From contig NZ_JAGPXX010000036.1 in NCBI RefSeq assembly GCF_018070345.1, positions 1 through 57,354 of the forward strand: 57,354 bases of DNA. Reading direction: 5' to 3'. The notes below the pieces were generated by a model that worked only from the letters and a program-made list of their open reading frames with translations, made no database searches and was not told the origin of the DNA. The DNA comes from Streptomyces sp. F63 (GTDB lineage Bacteria > Actinomycetota > Actinomycetes > Streptomycetales > Streptomycetaceae). Numbering within the stretch: the stretch's first letter is position 1; every line of letters starts with the position of its first letter. The position numbers and the translations under genes were made by a program. Positions 45,755 through 54,532 of this stretch are shown one piece after another.

Positions 45755-46738
45755 ATGGAGCAGCCACACCACCGAGCCAGCCCTCTGCTGTCGCTGCCCG
45801 GCGCCGTCGCCGCCGAGGCCCCCGACGAGGGTGTCGCCGCGCACTACGGCGATCTGTTCCGGGAGCAGCGCGCGCTCGCCGACGGCACGGGCTTCGTCGA
45901 CCTGTCGCACCGCGGAGTCGTCACGGTCACCGGTGACGACCGGCTCGGCTGGCTGCATCTGCTGCTCACCCAGCACGTCAGCGAACTGCCGCCGGGCCGG
46001 GCCACCGAGGCCCTGGTCCTCTCGGCCCACGGCCACATCGAACACGCGCTCTATCTCGTGGACGACGGCGCCACCACCTGGGCACACGTGGAGCCCGGCA
46101 CCGAGGCCGCGCTGGTCGCCTATCTGGAGAGCATGAAGTTCTTCTACCGGGTGGAGGTCGCCGACGCGACGGACGGCTACGCGGTCGTCCACCTCCCGGC
46201 CGGTTCGATCGCCGAGACCCCCGGGGGCGTCGTCGTCCGGGAGACCCCGTACGGCCGCGACCTGTTCCTGCCGCGCGCCGACCTGGAGGCGTTCGCCCGC
46301 TCCCACGGGCCGGCCGCGGGTGCGCTCGCGCTGGAGGCGCTGCGCGTCGAGGCGCACCGGCCGCGCTTCGGGATGGAGACCGACCACCGCACCATCCCGC
46401 ACGAGCTGGGCTGGCTGGACACGGCGGTCCATCTGCAGAAGGGCTGCTACCGGGGTCAGGAGACGGTGGCCCGGGTCCACAATCTGGGGCGTCCGCCGCG
46501 CCGGCTGGTCTTCCTGCACCTGGACGGCAGCGAGGTGAAGCTGCCGGGGCACGGCGCCCCGGTGCGGCTGGCGTCGGACGGCCCCGACGGGCGGCAGCTC
46601 GGTTTCGTCACCACCTCCGCCCGCCATCACGAACTCGGGCCGATCGCCCTCGCCCTGGTCAAGCGGAACGTTCCGGTGGACGCCACCCTGCTGGCCGATG
46701 GCACGGCCGCCGCCCAGGAAGTCGTCGTCGAACCGTAG
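45755..46738 (+). CDS. YgfZ/GcvT-family folate-binding Fe-S protein
   Basis: 327 residues. The diagnostic motif KGCYRGQETVARVHNLG (about 228-244) is complete, with the conserved Cys. The N-terminal folate-binding part has FVDLSHRGVVTVTGDDRLGW. YgfZ-type proteins help assemble or repair certain iron-sulfur clusters using tetrahydrofolate. Position after nur suggests joint expression. Confidence 0.92.
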   Translation: MEQPHHRASPLLSLPGAVAAEAPDEGVAAHYGDLFREQRALADGTGFVDLSHRGVVTVTGDDRLGWLHLLLTQHVSELPPGRATEALVLSAHGHIEHALYLVDDGATTWAHVEPGTEAALVAYLESMKFFYRVEVADATDGYAVVHLPAGSIAETPGGVVVRETPYGRDLFLPRADLEAFARSHGPAAGALALEALRVEAHRPRFGMETDHRTIPHELGWLDTAVHLQKGCYRGQETVARVHNLGRPPRRLVFLHLDGSEVKLPGHGAPVRLASDGPDGRQLGFVTTSARHHELGPIALALVKRNVPVDATLLADGTAAAQEVVVEP

Positions 46739-46903
46739 AGCGGCCGGTCCGGACGCCCGGTGCCGGGCCGGAGGGCGCCGCGCGGATCCGTGTGCGGCGT
46801 GAAAGCGGCTCGGATCAGTGGGATATTTGCCTCATACGGCCGCAGACCGACAGCCGGGCGTCTCAGCGGAGGCAGGCCGAGCCGCCGGGCACGTCCACCG
46901 GGG

Positions 46904-49012
46904 ATGACGATGACAGGTTCCGACAGCACGGCTCCCCCGGCCCCGCCCCTGGACCTGTTCGACCCGGCACCGGTCGCGGTGGCCCTCTTCATGGGACCGC
47001 GCCTCCTGCTGGCCTACACCAACGCCGAGTACAAGGAGCTCTACGGAGAGCGGCCGCTGGGCGTACCCGCACGGGAGGCGCTGCGCGACCTGGAGCAGGA
47101 GGCCGCCTTCGACTGGGCGGAGCGGGTCATGGAGACCGGTGAGACGTTCCGCTACACCTCGGAGTCCCCGGTCCGGATCAGGGACAGGCACGGCCGGCTG
47201 CGGGACAGGTACTTCACCGTCAGCATGTCCCGGGCCACCGCGCGGGACGGCGGGGGCGGCCCGGAGGAGCGGGGTGTCCTCTTCGTCGCCCTGGAGATCA
47301 CCCCGGAGATCACCGCGCGGAAGCAGATCCGGAAGCTCGCCGAGAAGCGCCGCCGGGCCCTCCAGCGCTACGAGAGCCTGGTCACGGCCGCCACCCAGCT
47401 GGTGTGGGTGGCCGACCCGTCGGGCCGCGTCACCGAGAGCAGTCCGTACTGGGAGGGGATCACCGGCCGGAGCGGGCCGGAGATCCGCGGAGACGGCTGG
47501 CTGGACACCGCCCACCCGGAGGACCGGCCGGGTTTGGCCGCGGCCTGGGAACAGGCGGTCGAGGAGGTCCCGGAGCTGTTCCGGCACACCTACCGGCTGG
47601 GGCACGCGGACGGCTCGTACCGCCACTACGAGCTGCGGGCGGTACCGGTGCGGGAGAGCGGGCGGGTCGTGGAGTGGGTGGGGGCCTGCGCCGATGTCGA
47701 GGACCGCTGGTGGCAGGACCGCCGGAAGGACCTGATGGCCCGGGTGTCCTCGGCGGTCACCGAGTCCACGCGGGTGGAGGACGCCCTGGCCGCGCTCGGG
47801 GAGGCGATCGTGCCCGAGCTGGCCGACGGATGCGGTCTCTACCTGTTCACGGAGATCACGGAACCCGTCTCCGACGAGCCGCTCGTCATCAACCGGGTCG
47901 CCGTCTCCGTCCGCGACGGCCTGGTGACGGAGGACATGGCGCCGGCCCCGCCGCGCACGGAGCGCGTCGAACGCGGTTCGGCCTTCGACCGGGCCGTCCG
48001 CGAACAGCGACCGGTCCACCGGCGGCCCGCCCCCGGCGCCGCCGAGCCCGGGGACGTACCGCCCGGCACACTCACCTGGGCCAACGCGGTGGGTGTCCAC
48101 GACATCGTGATGATCCCGATCACGGTCGGCGATGTCGTGGTGTCCGTTCTGACGGCCTACTCCTCCGGTGACCGGCCCCCGCTCGGCTCCGCCGAACTGT
48201 CGCTGATCCGGGACCTGATCGACCAGTCGAAACCCTCCGTCGGCACCATCCTCGAATACCGCCGGACCCAGCGCATCTCCCTGGCCCTGCAGCGCAGCCT
48301 GCTCACCGAGCCGCCCCGGCCCGACGGCCTGGAGATCGTCGCCCGCTACGAGCCGAGCGCGATGGCCGACGAGGTCGGCGGCGACTGGTACGACTCCTTC
48401 GTCCTGCCCGACGGCGCCGTCACGCTGATCATCGGCGATGTCGCCGGCCACGACCTCTCGGCGGCCATCACCATGGGCAAGATGCGCAACATGCTGCGCG
48501 GCCTCGTCGTCGACCGGCAGGAGCCGCCGGGGGACATCCTGCGCCGACTGGACCTCGGCACCCAAATCCTCAATCCCGAGGAGACGACGACCACCTGCAT
48601 CCTGGCCCGGATCGAGCACGCGCCCGGCGGGCGGCGGCAACTGCACTACAGCGTCGCCGGCCATCCGCCGCCGCTCCTGGTCGGCCCCGAGGGAACCGCC
48701 CGCTACCTCGACCAGGCGCAGGACGTGCTGCTCGGCGGGCTGGCCCCCGACCTGGTGCGCAGCAGTTCGGTGGAACCGCTGCCGCCCGGCTGCACCGTTT
48801 TCCTCTACACCGACGGGCTGATCGAACGCCCGGGGCAGGACATCGACACGGGCCTGGCGTGGCTGCGCAGAAAGGCCGCGCGGCTCGCCACCGTACCGCT
48901 GGCCGACTTCTGCGGGGAACTGGTCGCGGAAGCGATGGCGGAGAGCAACGACGACATCGCCGTGGTCGCCGTCCGGATGCCGGAGGGCGACAGCGGTGGC
49001 CCGTCCGGGTGA
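46904..49012 (+). CDS. PAS-GAF-SpoIIE (PP2C) phosphatase
   Basis: 702 residues from the ATG at 46904 (another ATG two codons later). Domains in order: PAS 1 (about 20-120, MGPRLLLAYTNAEYKELYGE), a short coiled coil, PAS 2 (about 150-260, ATQLVWVADPSGRVTESSPYW up to first 20 ATQLVWVADPSGRVTESSPY), GAF (about 275-460) and SpoIIE phosphatase (about 480-700). Metal-binding motifs EVGGDWYD, IIGDVAGHDLSAA, YTDGLIERPG and SNDDIAVVAVR are intact. Such proteins dephosphorylate anti-anti-sigma factors in stress and development pathways. The RsbW-like gene at 44452 may belong to the same switch. Confidence 0.92.
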   Translation: MTMTGSDSTAPPAPPLDLFDPAPVAVALFMGPRLLLAYTNAEYKELYGERPLGVPAREALRDLEQEAAFDWAERVMETGETFRYTSESPVRIRDRHGRLRDRYFTVSMSRATARDGGGGPEERGVLFVALEITPEITARKQIRKLAEKRRRALQRYESLVTAATQLVWVADPSGRVTESSPYWEGITGRSGPEIRGDGWLDTAHPEDRPGLAAAWEQAVEEVPELFRHTYRLGHADGSYRHYELRAVPVRESGRVVEWVGACADVEDRWWQDRRKDLMARVSSAVTESTRVEDALAALGEAIVPELADGCGLYLFTEITEPVSDEPLVINRVAVSVRDGLVTEDMAPAPPRTERVERGSAFDRAVREQRPVHRRPAPGAAEPGDVPPGTLTWANAVGVHDIVMIPITVGDVVVSVLTAYSSGDRPPLGSAELSLIRDLIDQSKPSVGTILEYRRTQRISLALQRSLLTEPPRPDGLEIVARYEPSAMADEVGGDWYDSFVLPDGAVTLIIGDVAGHDLSAAITMGKMRNMLRGLVVDRQEPPGDILRRLDLGTQILNPEETTTTCILARIEHAPGGRRQLHYSVAGHPPPLLVGPEGTARYLDQAQDVLLGGLAPDLVRSSSVEPLPPGCTVFLYTDGLIERPGQDIDTGLAWLRRKAARLATVPLADFCGELVAEAMAESNDDIAVVAVRMPEGDSGGPSG

Positions 49013-49226
49013 CGGGCCCGGGCGGTGTGCCCGGCCCGGAAACCGGCACGGCGCCCGGCGCGGCGCCCGGGAGCGCGTAACGGCGGCCGCGGGGCCCGCT
49101 GCCGGCGGGCGGGCGGCGGGCGGGCGGCGGTCCCGGGTGACGCGACGCCGGAACGGCGGCCGCACCGGGTGCCCCGAGCGGATCCCCGGAACGGATCCCC
49201 GGAACGGATGCCCGGACGGCCCCGGC

Positions 49227-49712
49227 TCAGACGTCGAGCAGGACCGTGAACGGCCCGTCGTTCGTCAGCGACACCTTCATGTCCGCGCCGAACCGCCCCG
49301 TCTCCACCCGCGCGCCGAGGGACCGCAACCGGGCCACCACCTCGTCCACCAGCGGCTCGGCGAGTTCACCGGGGGCGGCCGCGTTCCAGGTGGGCCGGCG
49401 TCCCTTGCGGGCGTCACCGTAGAGAGTGAACTGGGAGATCACCATCAGCGGGGCACCGAGGTCGGAACAGGACTTCTCCGCACCGGGGCCCGGGCCCGCC
49501 GCGCCGTCACCGCCGCCGTCATCGTCACCGTCCCCGTCCCCGTCGAAGAGACGTACGGTCCACAGCTTCCGCGCCAGCCGCTCCGCCTTCTCCTTCGTGT
49601 CGTCGTGCGTGACCCCGACCAGCACGCACAGACCGCGCTCCCGGATCTCGCCGACCGTCTCGCCGTCCACGACGACGCTCGCACCGCTCACTCTCTGTAC
49701 CACCGCACGCAT
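49227..49712 (-). CDS. dtd: D-aminoacyl-tRNA deacylase with an acidic Gly/Asp insert
   Basis: 161 residues from the ATG at 49712. Both catalytic motifs are present: SQFTLYGDARKGRRP (about 93-107) and SLTNDGPFTVLLDV at the end (NxGPxT). The family is normally about 141 residues; a 20-residue insert at 57-78 (DGDGDGDDDGGGDG, then AAGPGPG) accounts for the extra length and replaces a surface loop. The enzyme removes D-amino acids and Gly wrongly attached to tRNA. It converges with the SpoIIE gene and is divergent from rsiG. Confidence 0.93.
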   Translation of the reverse strand: MRAVVQRVSGASVVVDGETVGEIRERGLCVLVGVTHDDTKEKAERLARKLWTVRLFDGDGDGDDDGGGDGAAGPGPGAEKSCSDLGAPLMVISQFTLYGDARKGRRPTWNAAAPGELAEPLVDEVVARLRSLGARVETGRFGADMKVSLTNDGPFTVLLDV

Positions 49713-49850
49713 ACGGACCATCATGCCCTGCGGCCAACCGGGTTCGATCGGGTGCGCTGGCCATGCACGTGCAGCGCTCGCAGTGGCACGATGCAGACAC
49801 ACGGTACGAGTTCCGCGGATACGGGGCCGTACCGAACGGAGGGGACACAG

Positions 49851-50546
49851 ATGAGTACAACCAGCGCCGGACAGACACCCGGGCACGGACCGGCCGGCCC
49901 GCCGGACACCGGCGCCCCGGCCGCCACCACGGCCGTCACCGCAGCACCTCGCTTCGATCCGTCTCGTCCCGAGGATGGGCCCATGCTCCACCAGGCCGAC
50001 GCCCTTCAGCCGCGCCCGCCGCTCCAGCGCACGGCGTCACCCACCGGCTCCGCCCTGCGCGAACTCGGCCTGCTGACCCTGCCGGAGCTGCGCTCCCTGC
50101 GGCAGCAGGCCCGGCGCGAGGAGGCCGACCTCAGCTATGTGCGCCGGCTGCTCCAGGGCCGGATCGACATCCTCCGCGCCGAACTGGCCCGCCGCGCGAC
50201 GCCGGACTCGGCGGACGCGAACCGGCTGGATCTGCGGCGGCTGTCGCGGATCCTGGCGGACGAGCCGTCGCCGGTCCGCTCCTCCGCCCGCCATGTGACG
50301 CTCAGCACACCACACTGCGAGGAGTACCGGCGGCTCGCGGAGGACATGCTGTCCGAGATCGGCCTCTCCGATCTCCACGCCCGTACGGACACCGAACTGC
50401 GCTCCGGCATCGGCCGGTTGATGCGCTGCGAGCAGGAGGTGTCGGTCCGGCGGCGGGTGACGCAGCAGACGGCCGACGACTGCAGCGCCGAGATCGCCCG
50501 CCGCTACCGGGAGGGTGAGGCGCAGGTGGACGATCTGCTCGCCTGA
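49851..50546 (+). CDS. rsiG: RsiG, c-di-GMP-dependent anti-sigma factor of WhiG
   Basis: 231 residues from the ATG at 49851 with GGAGGGG upstream. Two perfect copies of the c-di-GMP-binding motif E-x3-S-x2-R-x3-Q-x3-D are present: E91-S95-R98-Q102-D106 (EADLSYVRRLLQGRID) and E194-S198-R201-Q205-D209 (EQEVSVRRRVTQQTAD), on the two helices of the predicted antiparallel coiled coil. The first 65 residues are disordered. Known: RsiG holds WhiG inactive when c-di-GMP is high and so delays sporulation. No other candidate family fits both motifs. Confidence 0.95.
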   Translation: MSTTSAGQTPGHGPAGPPDTGAPAATTAVTAAPRFDPSRPEDGPMLHQADALQPRPPLQRTASPTGSALRELGLLTLPELRSLRQQARREEADLSYVRRLLQGRIDILRAELARRATPDSADANRLDLRRLSRILADEPSPVRSSARHVTLSTPHCEEYRRLAEDMLSEIGLSDLHARTDTELRSGIGRLMRCEQEVSVRRRVTQQTADDCSAEIARRYREGEAQVDDLLA

Positions 50547-50594
50547 GCGACCGCAGCGGGGCGGCCCCCCGCGTTCCCCCGGGAGAGACGACGC

Positions 50595-51632
50595 ATGCCC
50601 CCCACGGACACCCGCCGCCCCCCGTCCGCCCCGGACCCCGCCGCCCCCGGCTCCGAGCCCCGTGCGGCCACCGCCGAGCCCGGACCGGCCGCGGCACCGC
50701 CGGTTCTCGCGGAGGTGGTCCGGTCCGGCTTCGCGGAGAGCCGGCACCGCGGCTCCCTGGTGCTGCTGGCGGCCGACGGCAGCGAACTGCTGGCCCTCGG
50801 CGAGGTGACCGGACCCGTCTACCCCCGCTCCGCCGCCAAGCCGATGCAGGCGGCGGCGATGCTCCGCGCGGGGGCCCGGCTCTCCGGCGAGCGGCTGGCC
50901 CTGGCCGCGGGCAGCCACTCCGGCGAACCGTTCCACCTCGACCTGGTGGCCGCCGTACTCGCGGACGCCGGGCTGTCCGAGGCCGATCTGCGCACCCCGC
51001 CCGCACTGCCGCTCGACCCGGCCGAGGCCGAGGCGCTGCTGACGTCCGGCGGCGGCCCGAGCCGGATGGCGATGGACTGCTCCGGCAAGCACGCCGGGAT
51101 GCTCACGGCCTGCGTCGCCGCCGGCTGGCCCACGGACGGCTACCTCTCCCCGGACCACCCGGTGCAGCGGCTCGTCCGGGAGGAGATCGAGACGGCGACG
51201 GGCGAAGGTGTGGTGCACACCGGCACCGACGGCTGCGGTGCCCCGCTGATGGCCGTCTCGCTCACCGGCCTGGCCCGCGCCTACCGCCGTTACGTGCTCG
51301 CCGAACCGGGCTCACCGGAACGGCTGGTGGCGGACGCGATGCGCGCCCACCCCGAGTACGTGGCGGGCACCCGCCGGCACGACACCTGGCTGATGCGGGA
51401 GGTACCGGGCGCCCTGGCCAAGGTGGGCGCCGAGGCGGTGCAGGCCGTCGCGCTGGCGGACGGCCGGGCGCTGGCCCTCAAGGTGGAGGACGGCGGCGGG
51501 CGGGCCGTCGGCCCGGTGCTGCGGCGCGCGCTGCGGCTGCTGGGCGTGGACGGCGCGCTGCCGGAACGGCTGGGGGACGCCCCGGTGCTCGGCGGCGGGC
51601 TGCGGGTGGGTGAAATTCGCGCGAGTTTCTGA
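50595..51632 (+). CDS. L-asparaginase II family (thermolabile type)
   Basis: 345 residues. PF06089-type sequence: AEVVRSGFAESRHRGSLVLL, YPRSAAKPMQAAAML with the catalytic Ser/Lys region, AAGSHSGEPFH, DCSGKHAGML, and GTDGCGAPLMAVSL. A Pro/Ala-rich leader of about 38 residues precedes the fold. It hydrolyses asparagine to aspartate and ammonia. Its start follows rsiG by 48 bases, so they may be co-transcribed. Confidence 0.92.
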   Translation: MPPTDTRRPPSAPDPAAPGSEPRAATAEPGPAAAPPVLAEVVRSGFAESRHRGSLVLLAADGSELLALGEVTGPVYPRSAAKPMQAAAMLRAGARLSGERLALAAGSHSGEPFHLDLVAAVLADAGLSEADLRTPPALPLDPAEAEALLTSGGGPSRMAMDCSGKHAGMLTACVAAGWPTDGYLSPDHPVQRLVREEIETATGEGVVHTGTDGCGAPLMAVSLTGLARAYRRYVLAEPGSPERLVADAMRAHPEYVAGTRRHDTWLMREVPGALAKVGAEAVQAVALADGRALALKVEDGGGRAVGPVLRRALRLLGVDGALPERLGDAPVLGGGLRVGEIRASF

Positions 51633-51657
51633 CCGGGCGGCGGTTAGCGTGACCGGC

Positions 51658-52920
51658 ATGAGCCCCGAAATCCGCACGGTCACCGACGATGAATTCCCCG
51701 ACTGGGTCCGCACCCTGCACACCGGTTTCCTGCGGCCGCCGGAGACGTCCGAGGAGGAGACCGAGGCCCGCCGCGGCATGTACGACATGCGCCGGGTGCG
51801 CGGTGCCTTCGACGGCGGCCGCTGCGTGGGCACGCTGCGCAGCTTCGCGCAGGAGCTGACGGTGCCCGGCGGCGCGGCGGTCGCGGCCGACGCGATCAGC
51901 AACGCGGCCGTCGCCGCCACGCACCGGCGGCGCGGGCTGCTCAGCCGGATGATGGCCGCCGATCTCGCGGAGGCCCGGGAGCGCGGTGACGTCCTCGCCA
52001 CGCTGATCGCGGCCGAATACCCGATCTACGGCCGTTTCGGCTTCGGCCCCGCCGCCTGGACCACCGAGTGGCGGGTGGATGTGCCCCGGACCGGCCTGGA
52101 CCCGCGGTGGTCCGGCCCGGAGTGCGGCGGCCGGATCGACTTCACGGACGGCGCCGGCATACGGAAGCTGGGACCGGAGCTGCACGACCGCATCCGGGCC
52201 CGCCGCCCCGGCTTCGTCAGCCGCGGCGAGCACGTCTGGCGCCTGGCCACGGGCGATCTGCACTATCCGTCCCTGGGCCCGTGGACGGAGCCGTTCCACG
52301 CCGTGTACCGCTCCGCGAGCGGCGAGGTCGAGGGGCTGCTCACCTACACGACGGACAGCACCTGGGAAGCCGCGCGGCCGCAGATCAGGGCGACGGTCCG
52401 GGACCTGCTCGCCCTCACGCCCGCCGCCGAACGGGCCCTGTGGCACTTCGTGTTGTCGGTGGACTGGGTGACGAGCGTCGACTCCGGGCTCCGCGCGCCC
52501 GACGACCTGCTGCCGCTGCTCCTGCCCGACCCGCGCTCCGCGCGTGTCACGGGCCAGGCGGACTTCCTGTGGATTCGGCTGCTGGACATCCCGCGCGCCC
52601 TGGAGGCCCGCGCCTACGCGGACTCCGGCACGCTCGTGCTGGACGTGCGCGACGAAACCGGCATCGCGGCGGAGACCGGCCTCACCGGCGGCCGCTTCCG
52701 GCTGGACGCCGCACCGGACGGCGCGGCCTGCGCCCCCACCACCGCGGAGCCGGACCTGACCCTCTCCGTGGCGGACCTGGCCACGCTCTACCTCGGCGAC
52801 GAGTCGGCGGTCCGGCTGACGGCCCTGGGCCGGGCGGAGGAGGCCCGGGAGGGCGCCGCGGCCCTGGCGGACCGCCTGCTGCGCACCTCCCGAAGGCCCT
52901 GGTGCCCGGACATCTTCTAG
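51658..52920 (+). CDS. Eis-like GNAT N-acetyltransferase
   Basis: 420 residues from the ATG at 51658. First GNAT domain with the acetyl-CoA loop VAATHRRRGLLSRMMAADLA (about 84-103), second GNAT-like domain, and a C-terminal SCP2-like sterol-carrier fold (ending WCPDIF with a free carboxylate, as needed for catalysis in Eis). Eis enzymes acetylate aminoglycosides or protein lysines at several positions; the substrate here is unknown. Confidence 0.9.
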   Translation: MSPEIRTVTDDEFPDWVRTLHTGFLRPPETSEEETEARRGMYDMRRVRGAFDGGRCVGTLRSFAQELTVPGGAAVAADAISNAAVAATHRRRGLLSRMMAADLAEARERGDVLATLIAAEYPIYGRFGFGPAAWTTEWRVDVPRTGLDPRWSGPECGGRIDFTDGAGIRKLGPELHDRIRARRPGFVSRGEHVWRLATGDLHYPSLGPWTEPFHAVYRSASGEVEGLLTYTTDSTWEAARPQIRATVRDLLALTPAAERALWHFVLSVDWVTSVDSGLRAPDDLLPLLLPDPRSARVTGQADFLWIRLLDIPRALEARAYADSGTLVLDVRDETGIAAETGLTGGRFRLDAAPDGAACAPTTAEPDLTLSVADLATLYLGDESAVRLTALGRAEEAREGAAALADRLLRTSRRPWCPDIF

Positions 52921-52966
52921 CCCCTCAGCCCTTTCCCTCTCCGGACCACGCGGCGGGGCGGGCACG

Positions 52967-52987
52967 GGGCGGTTCGCGGAACCGCCC
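52967..52987. terminator. bidirectional terminator hairpin
   Basis: Perfect 9-bp stem GGGCGGTTC (52967-52975) / GAACCGCCC (52979-52987) with a 3-base loop between the convergent Eis-like gene and the 59-residue membrane protein gene. Confidence 0.65.
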
Positions 52988-53011
52988 GCGGGGCCGGCCC
53001 GCACCGGCCGC

Positions 53012-53191
53012 TCACTGGGTGAGCAGCAGGGCCAGCATCACGGCCCCGACACAGCTGCAGGTGATGTTGCGGGCCTTGACCCCGATGGACAGCAGCAGCA
53101 TGCCGACCACCCCCACCGCGCCGAAGCGCGACTCGACGAGCTGCTCGAAGCAGACCACGACGACCGCGACGAACAAGGCGAACGCAGGCAT
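53012..53191 (-). CDS. 59-residue membrane protein divergent from devA
   Basis: 59 residues from the ATG at 53191, with GGGGGAGG upstream. Three hydrophobic stretches: FALFVAVVVVCF (3-15), AVGVVGMLLLSIGV (29-42) and VGAVMLALLLTQ (48-59), with three Cys (ITCSCVG). No family name known to me. It faces devA across 219 bases that contain the repeated ACCAAC operator-like motifs and so may be a DevA target. Confidence 0.7.
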   Translation of the reverse strand: MPAFALFVAVVVVCFEQLVESRFGAVGVVGMLLLSIGVKARNITCSCVGAVMLALLLTQ

Positions 53192-53277
53192 GAGAACCTC
53201 CCCCGGTTGGATGAAGCAGACTTTCCGCCGCCCGCTCCGCCCCGTACCGGGGTGCGGGCTGTGGCGCCCTCCTCATG

Positions 53278-53398
53278 ACCAACTTCGCCTTACCCCGTTG
53301 TAGTTGCAAAGTTGGTAACCAATTCAAGGATGTTGTCCCCAAGTTAGAACATCAATAAAACTGCTTCTCACCAACTCCCCCATGTCCGGACCAAGTTG
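53278..53398. promoter_or_regulatory. AT-rich devA promoter region with ACCAAC/GTTGGT operators
   Basis: An unusually AT-rich stretch. TTGGTAACCAA (53312-53322) is a perfect palindrome within AAGTTGGTAACCAA. Further related half-sites are ACCAACTT (53278-53285), CACCAACTC (53369-53377) and ACCAAGTTG (53390-53398, just 13 bases before the devA start). Known: DevA represses its own gene in S. coelicolor; these are the natural candidate sites. Confidence 0.6.
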
Positions 53399-53410
53399 TA
53401 CGGTGTCCTC

Positions 53411-54310
53411 GTGAAACCCGAGAGCCCGGCGCCTGCGGGCAAGAAGCGGTCCCATCTCCAGATCGCCGACGAACTGCGCCAGCAGATCCACGCGCGCACC
53501 CTGGCCCCCGGGGAGCGCATGCCGACCCAGGCCGAGCTGGCGGACCGCTTCGGCGTCCCCCGGGGCACGGTCCGCCAGGCGCTGCGCATCCTGCAGGACG
53601 AGGGGCTGCTCACCAACGCCGGCCGGGGCAGCCCGGCCACGATCGCCGACCCCCGCGCCGTCCACGACGCCCCCGAAGGGCTCGAACGGGGCGTCGTCGC
53701 CCTCGCCCCCCGCGTGGCCGCCGCCTTCACCGCCCAGCGGGTCCGTATCGACGCCCTCTGCCTCACCGCCGAGACGCTCACCCTGGCCATCGCCGAGGCC
53801 GTCCACCTCGTCCACGCGGGCACCGCGCGGCCGGAGCGCATCGAGCTGCGCCTGCTGATGCCCGGCCGCAACATCGATCTCGCCTTCCCCACGGCCACGG
53901 AGGGCTCGGACGACGACCGGGTGCACCAGCGCTGGCTGCGGCAGCGCAACGCCCAGGGGATGGCCCTCACCACGTTCCTCGGTTCACTGCGCAAGCCGCC
54001 CTACTCCGTGAACGTCTCCGTGCGCTTCCGGGCCCTGCCCTTCACCCCGTCGGTGAAGCTCTACCTGCTCAACGGCGAGGAGGCGCTGTTCGGCTACTAC
54101 CTCGTCAGGCAGCGGGAGGCGGAGATCGAGGGCGAGAACGTGGAGCTGATCGACACCCTGGGGATGCAGTCGATGCTCTTCCCCTTCCTCACCCGGGCCG
54201 AGAACCGCCGGAACCGGGCCTTCGTCGAGCAGTCGCAGCTCTGGTTCGACTCCCTCTGGGAGACGGTCTCCTCGCCGCTGGAACTCGGGGCCGGCTTCTC
54301 CGACATCTGA
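53411..54310 (+). CDS. devA: DevA, GntR-family developmental regulator
   Basis: 299 residues from the GTG at 53411. Winged helix: HLQIADELRQQIHARTLAPG, RMPTQAELADRFGVPRGTVR, ILQDEGLLTNAGRG. The C-terminal domain (about 90-295) is not a FadR/UTRA type I recognise clearly, with RNIDLAFPTATEGSDDDRVH and YLLNGEEALFGYYLVRQREA. In S. coelicolor the GntR protein DevA at this locus is needed for normal aerial hyphae and is followed by devB. The order here (regulator then HAD phosphatase) agrees. Confidence 0.88.
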   Translation: MKPESPAPAGKKRSHLQIADELRQQIHARTLAPGERMPTQAELADRFGVPRGTVRQALRILQDEGLLTNAGRGSPATIADPRAVHDAPEGLERGVVALAPRVAAAFTAQRVRIDALCLTAETLTLAIAEAVHLVHAGTARPERIELRLLMPGRNIDLAFPTATEGSDDDRVHQRWLRQRNAQGMALTTFLGSLRKPPYSVNVSVRFRALPFTPSVKLYLLNGEEALFGYYLVRQREAEIEGENVELIDTLGMQSMLFPFLTRAENRRNRAFVEQSQLWFDSLWETVSSPLELGAGFSDI

Positions 54311-54532
54311 GATCGGAACGCCCGCTGAGCCACCTGAGCCACCTGAGACGAGCCCTGATGCGGATGCCTCCTTTCCCCACCGGCCCGGCCGGTGCCACCT
54401 GCCTTCCCGGGGCTGTCCGCGTTACCGGTGCTGTCCGCGCTGCCCGCCTTACCGGTCGTTCCGCCCCGCCCGCAGTAGCGTTTCCCGCCGTGAGCTCCTC
54501 GTTCTTGCCCGACTCCCGCCCGCGGACCCGCC

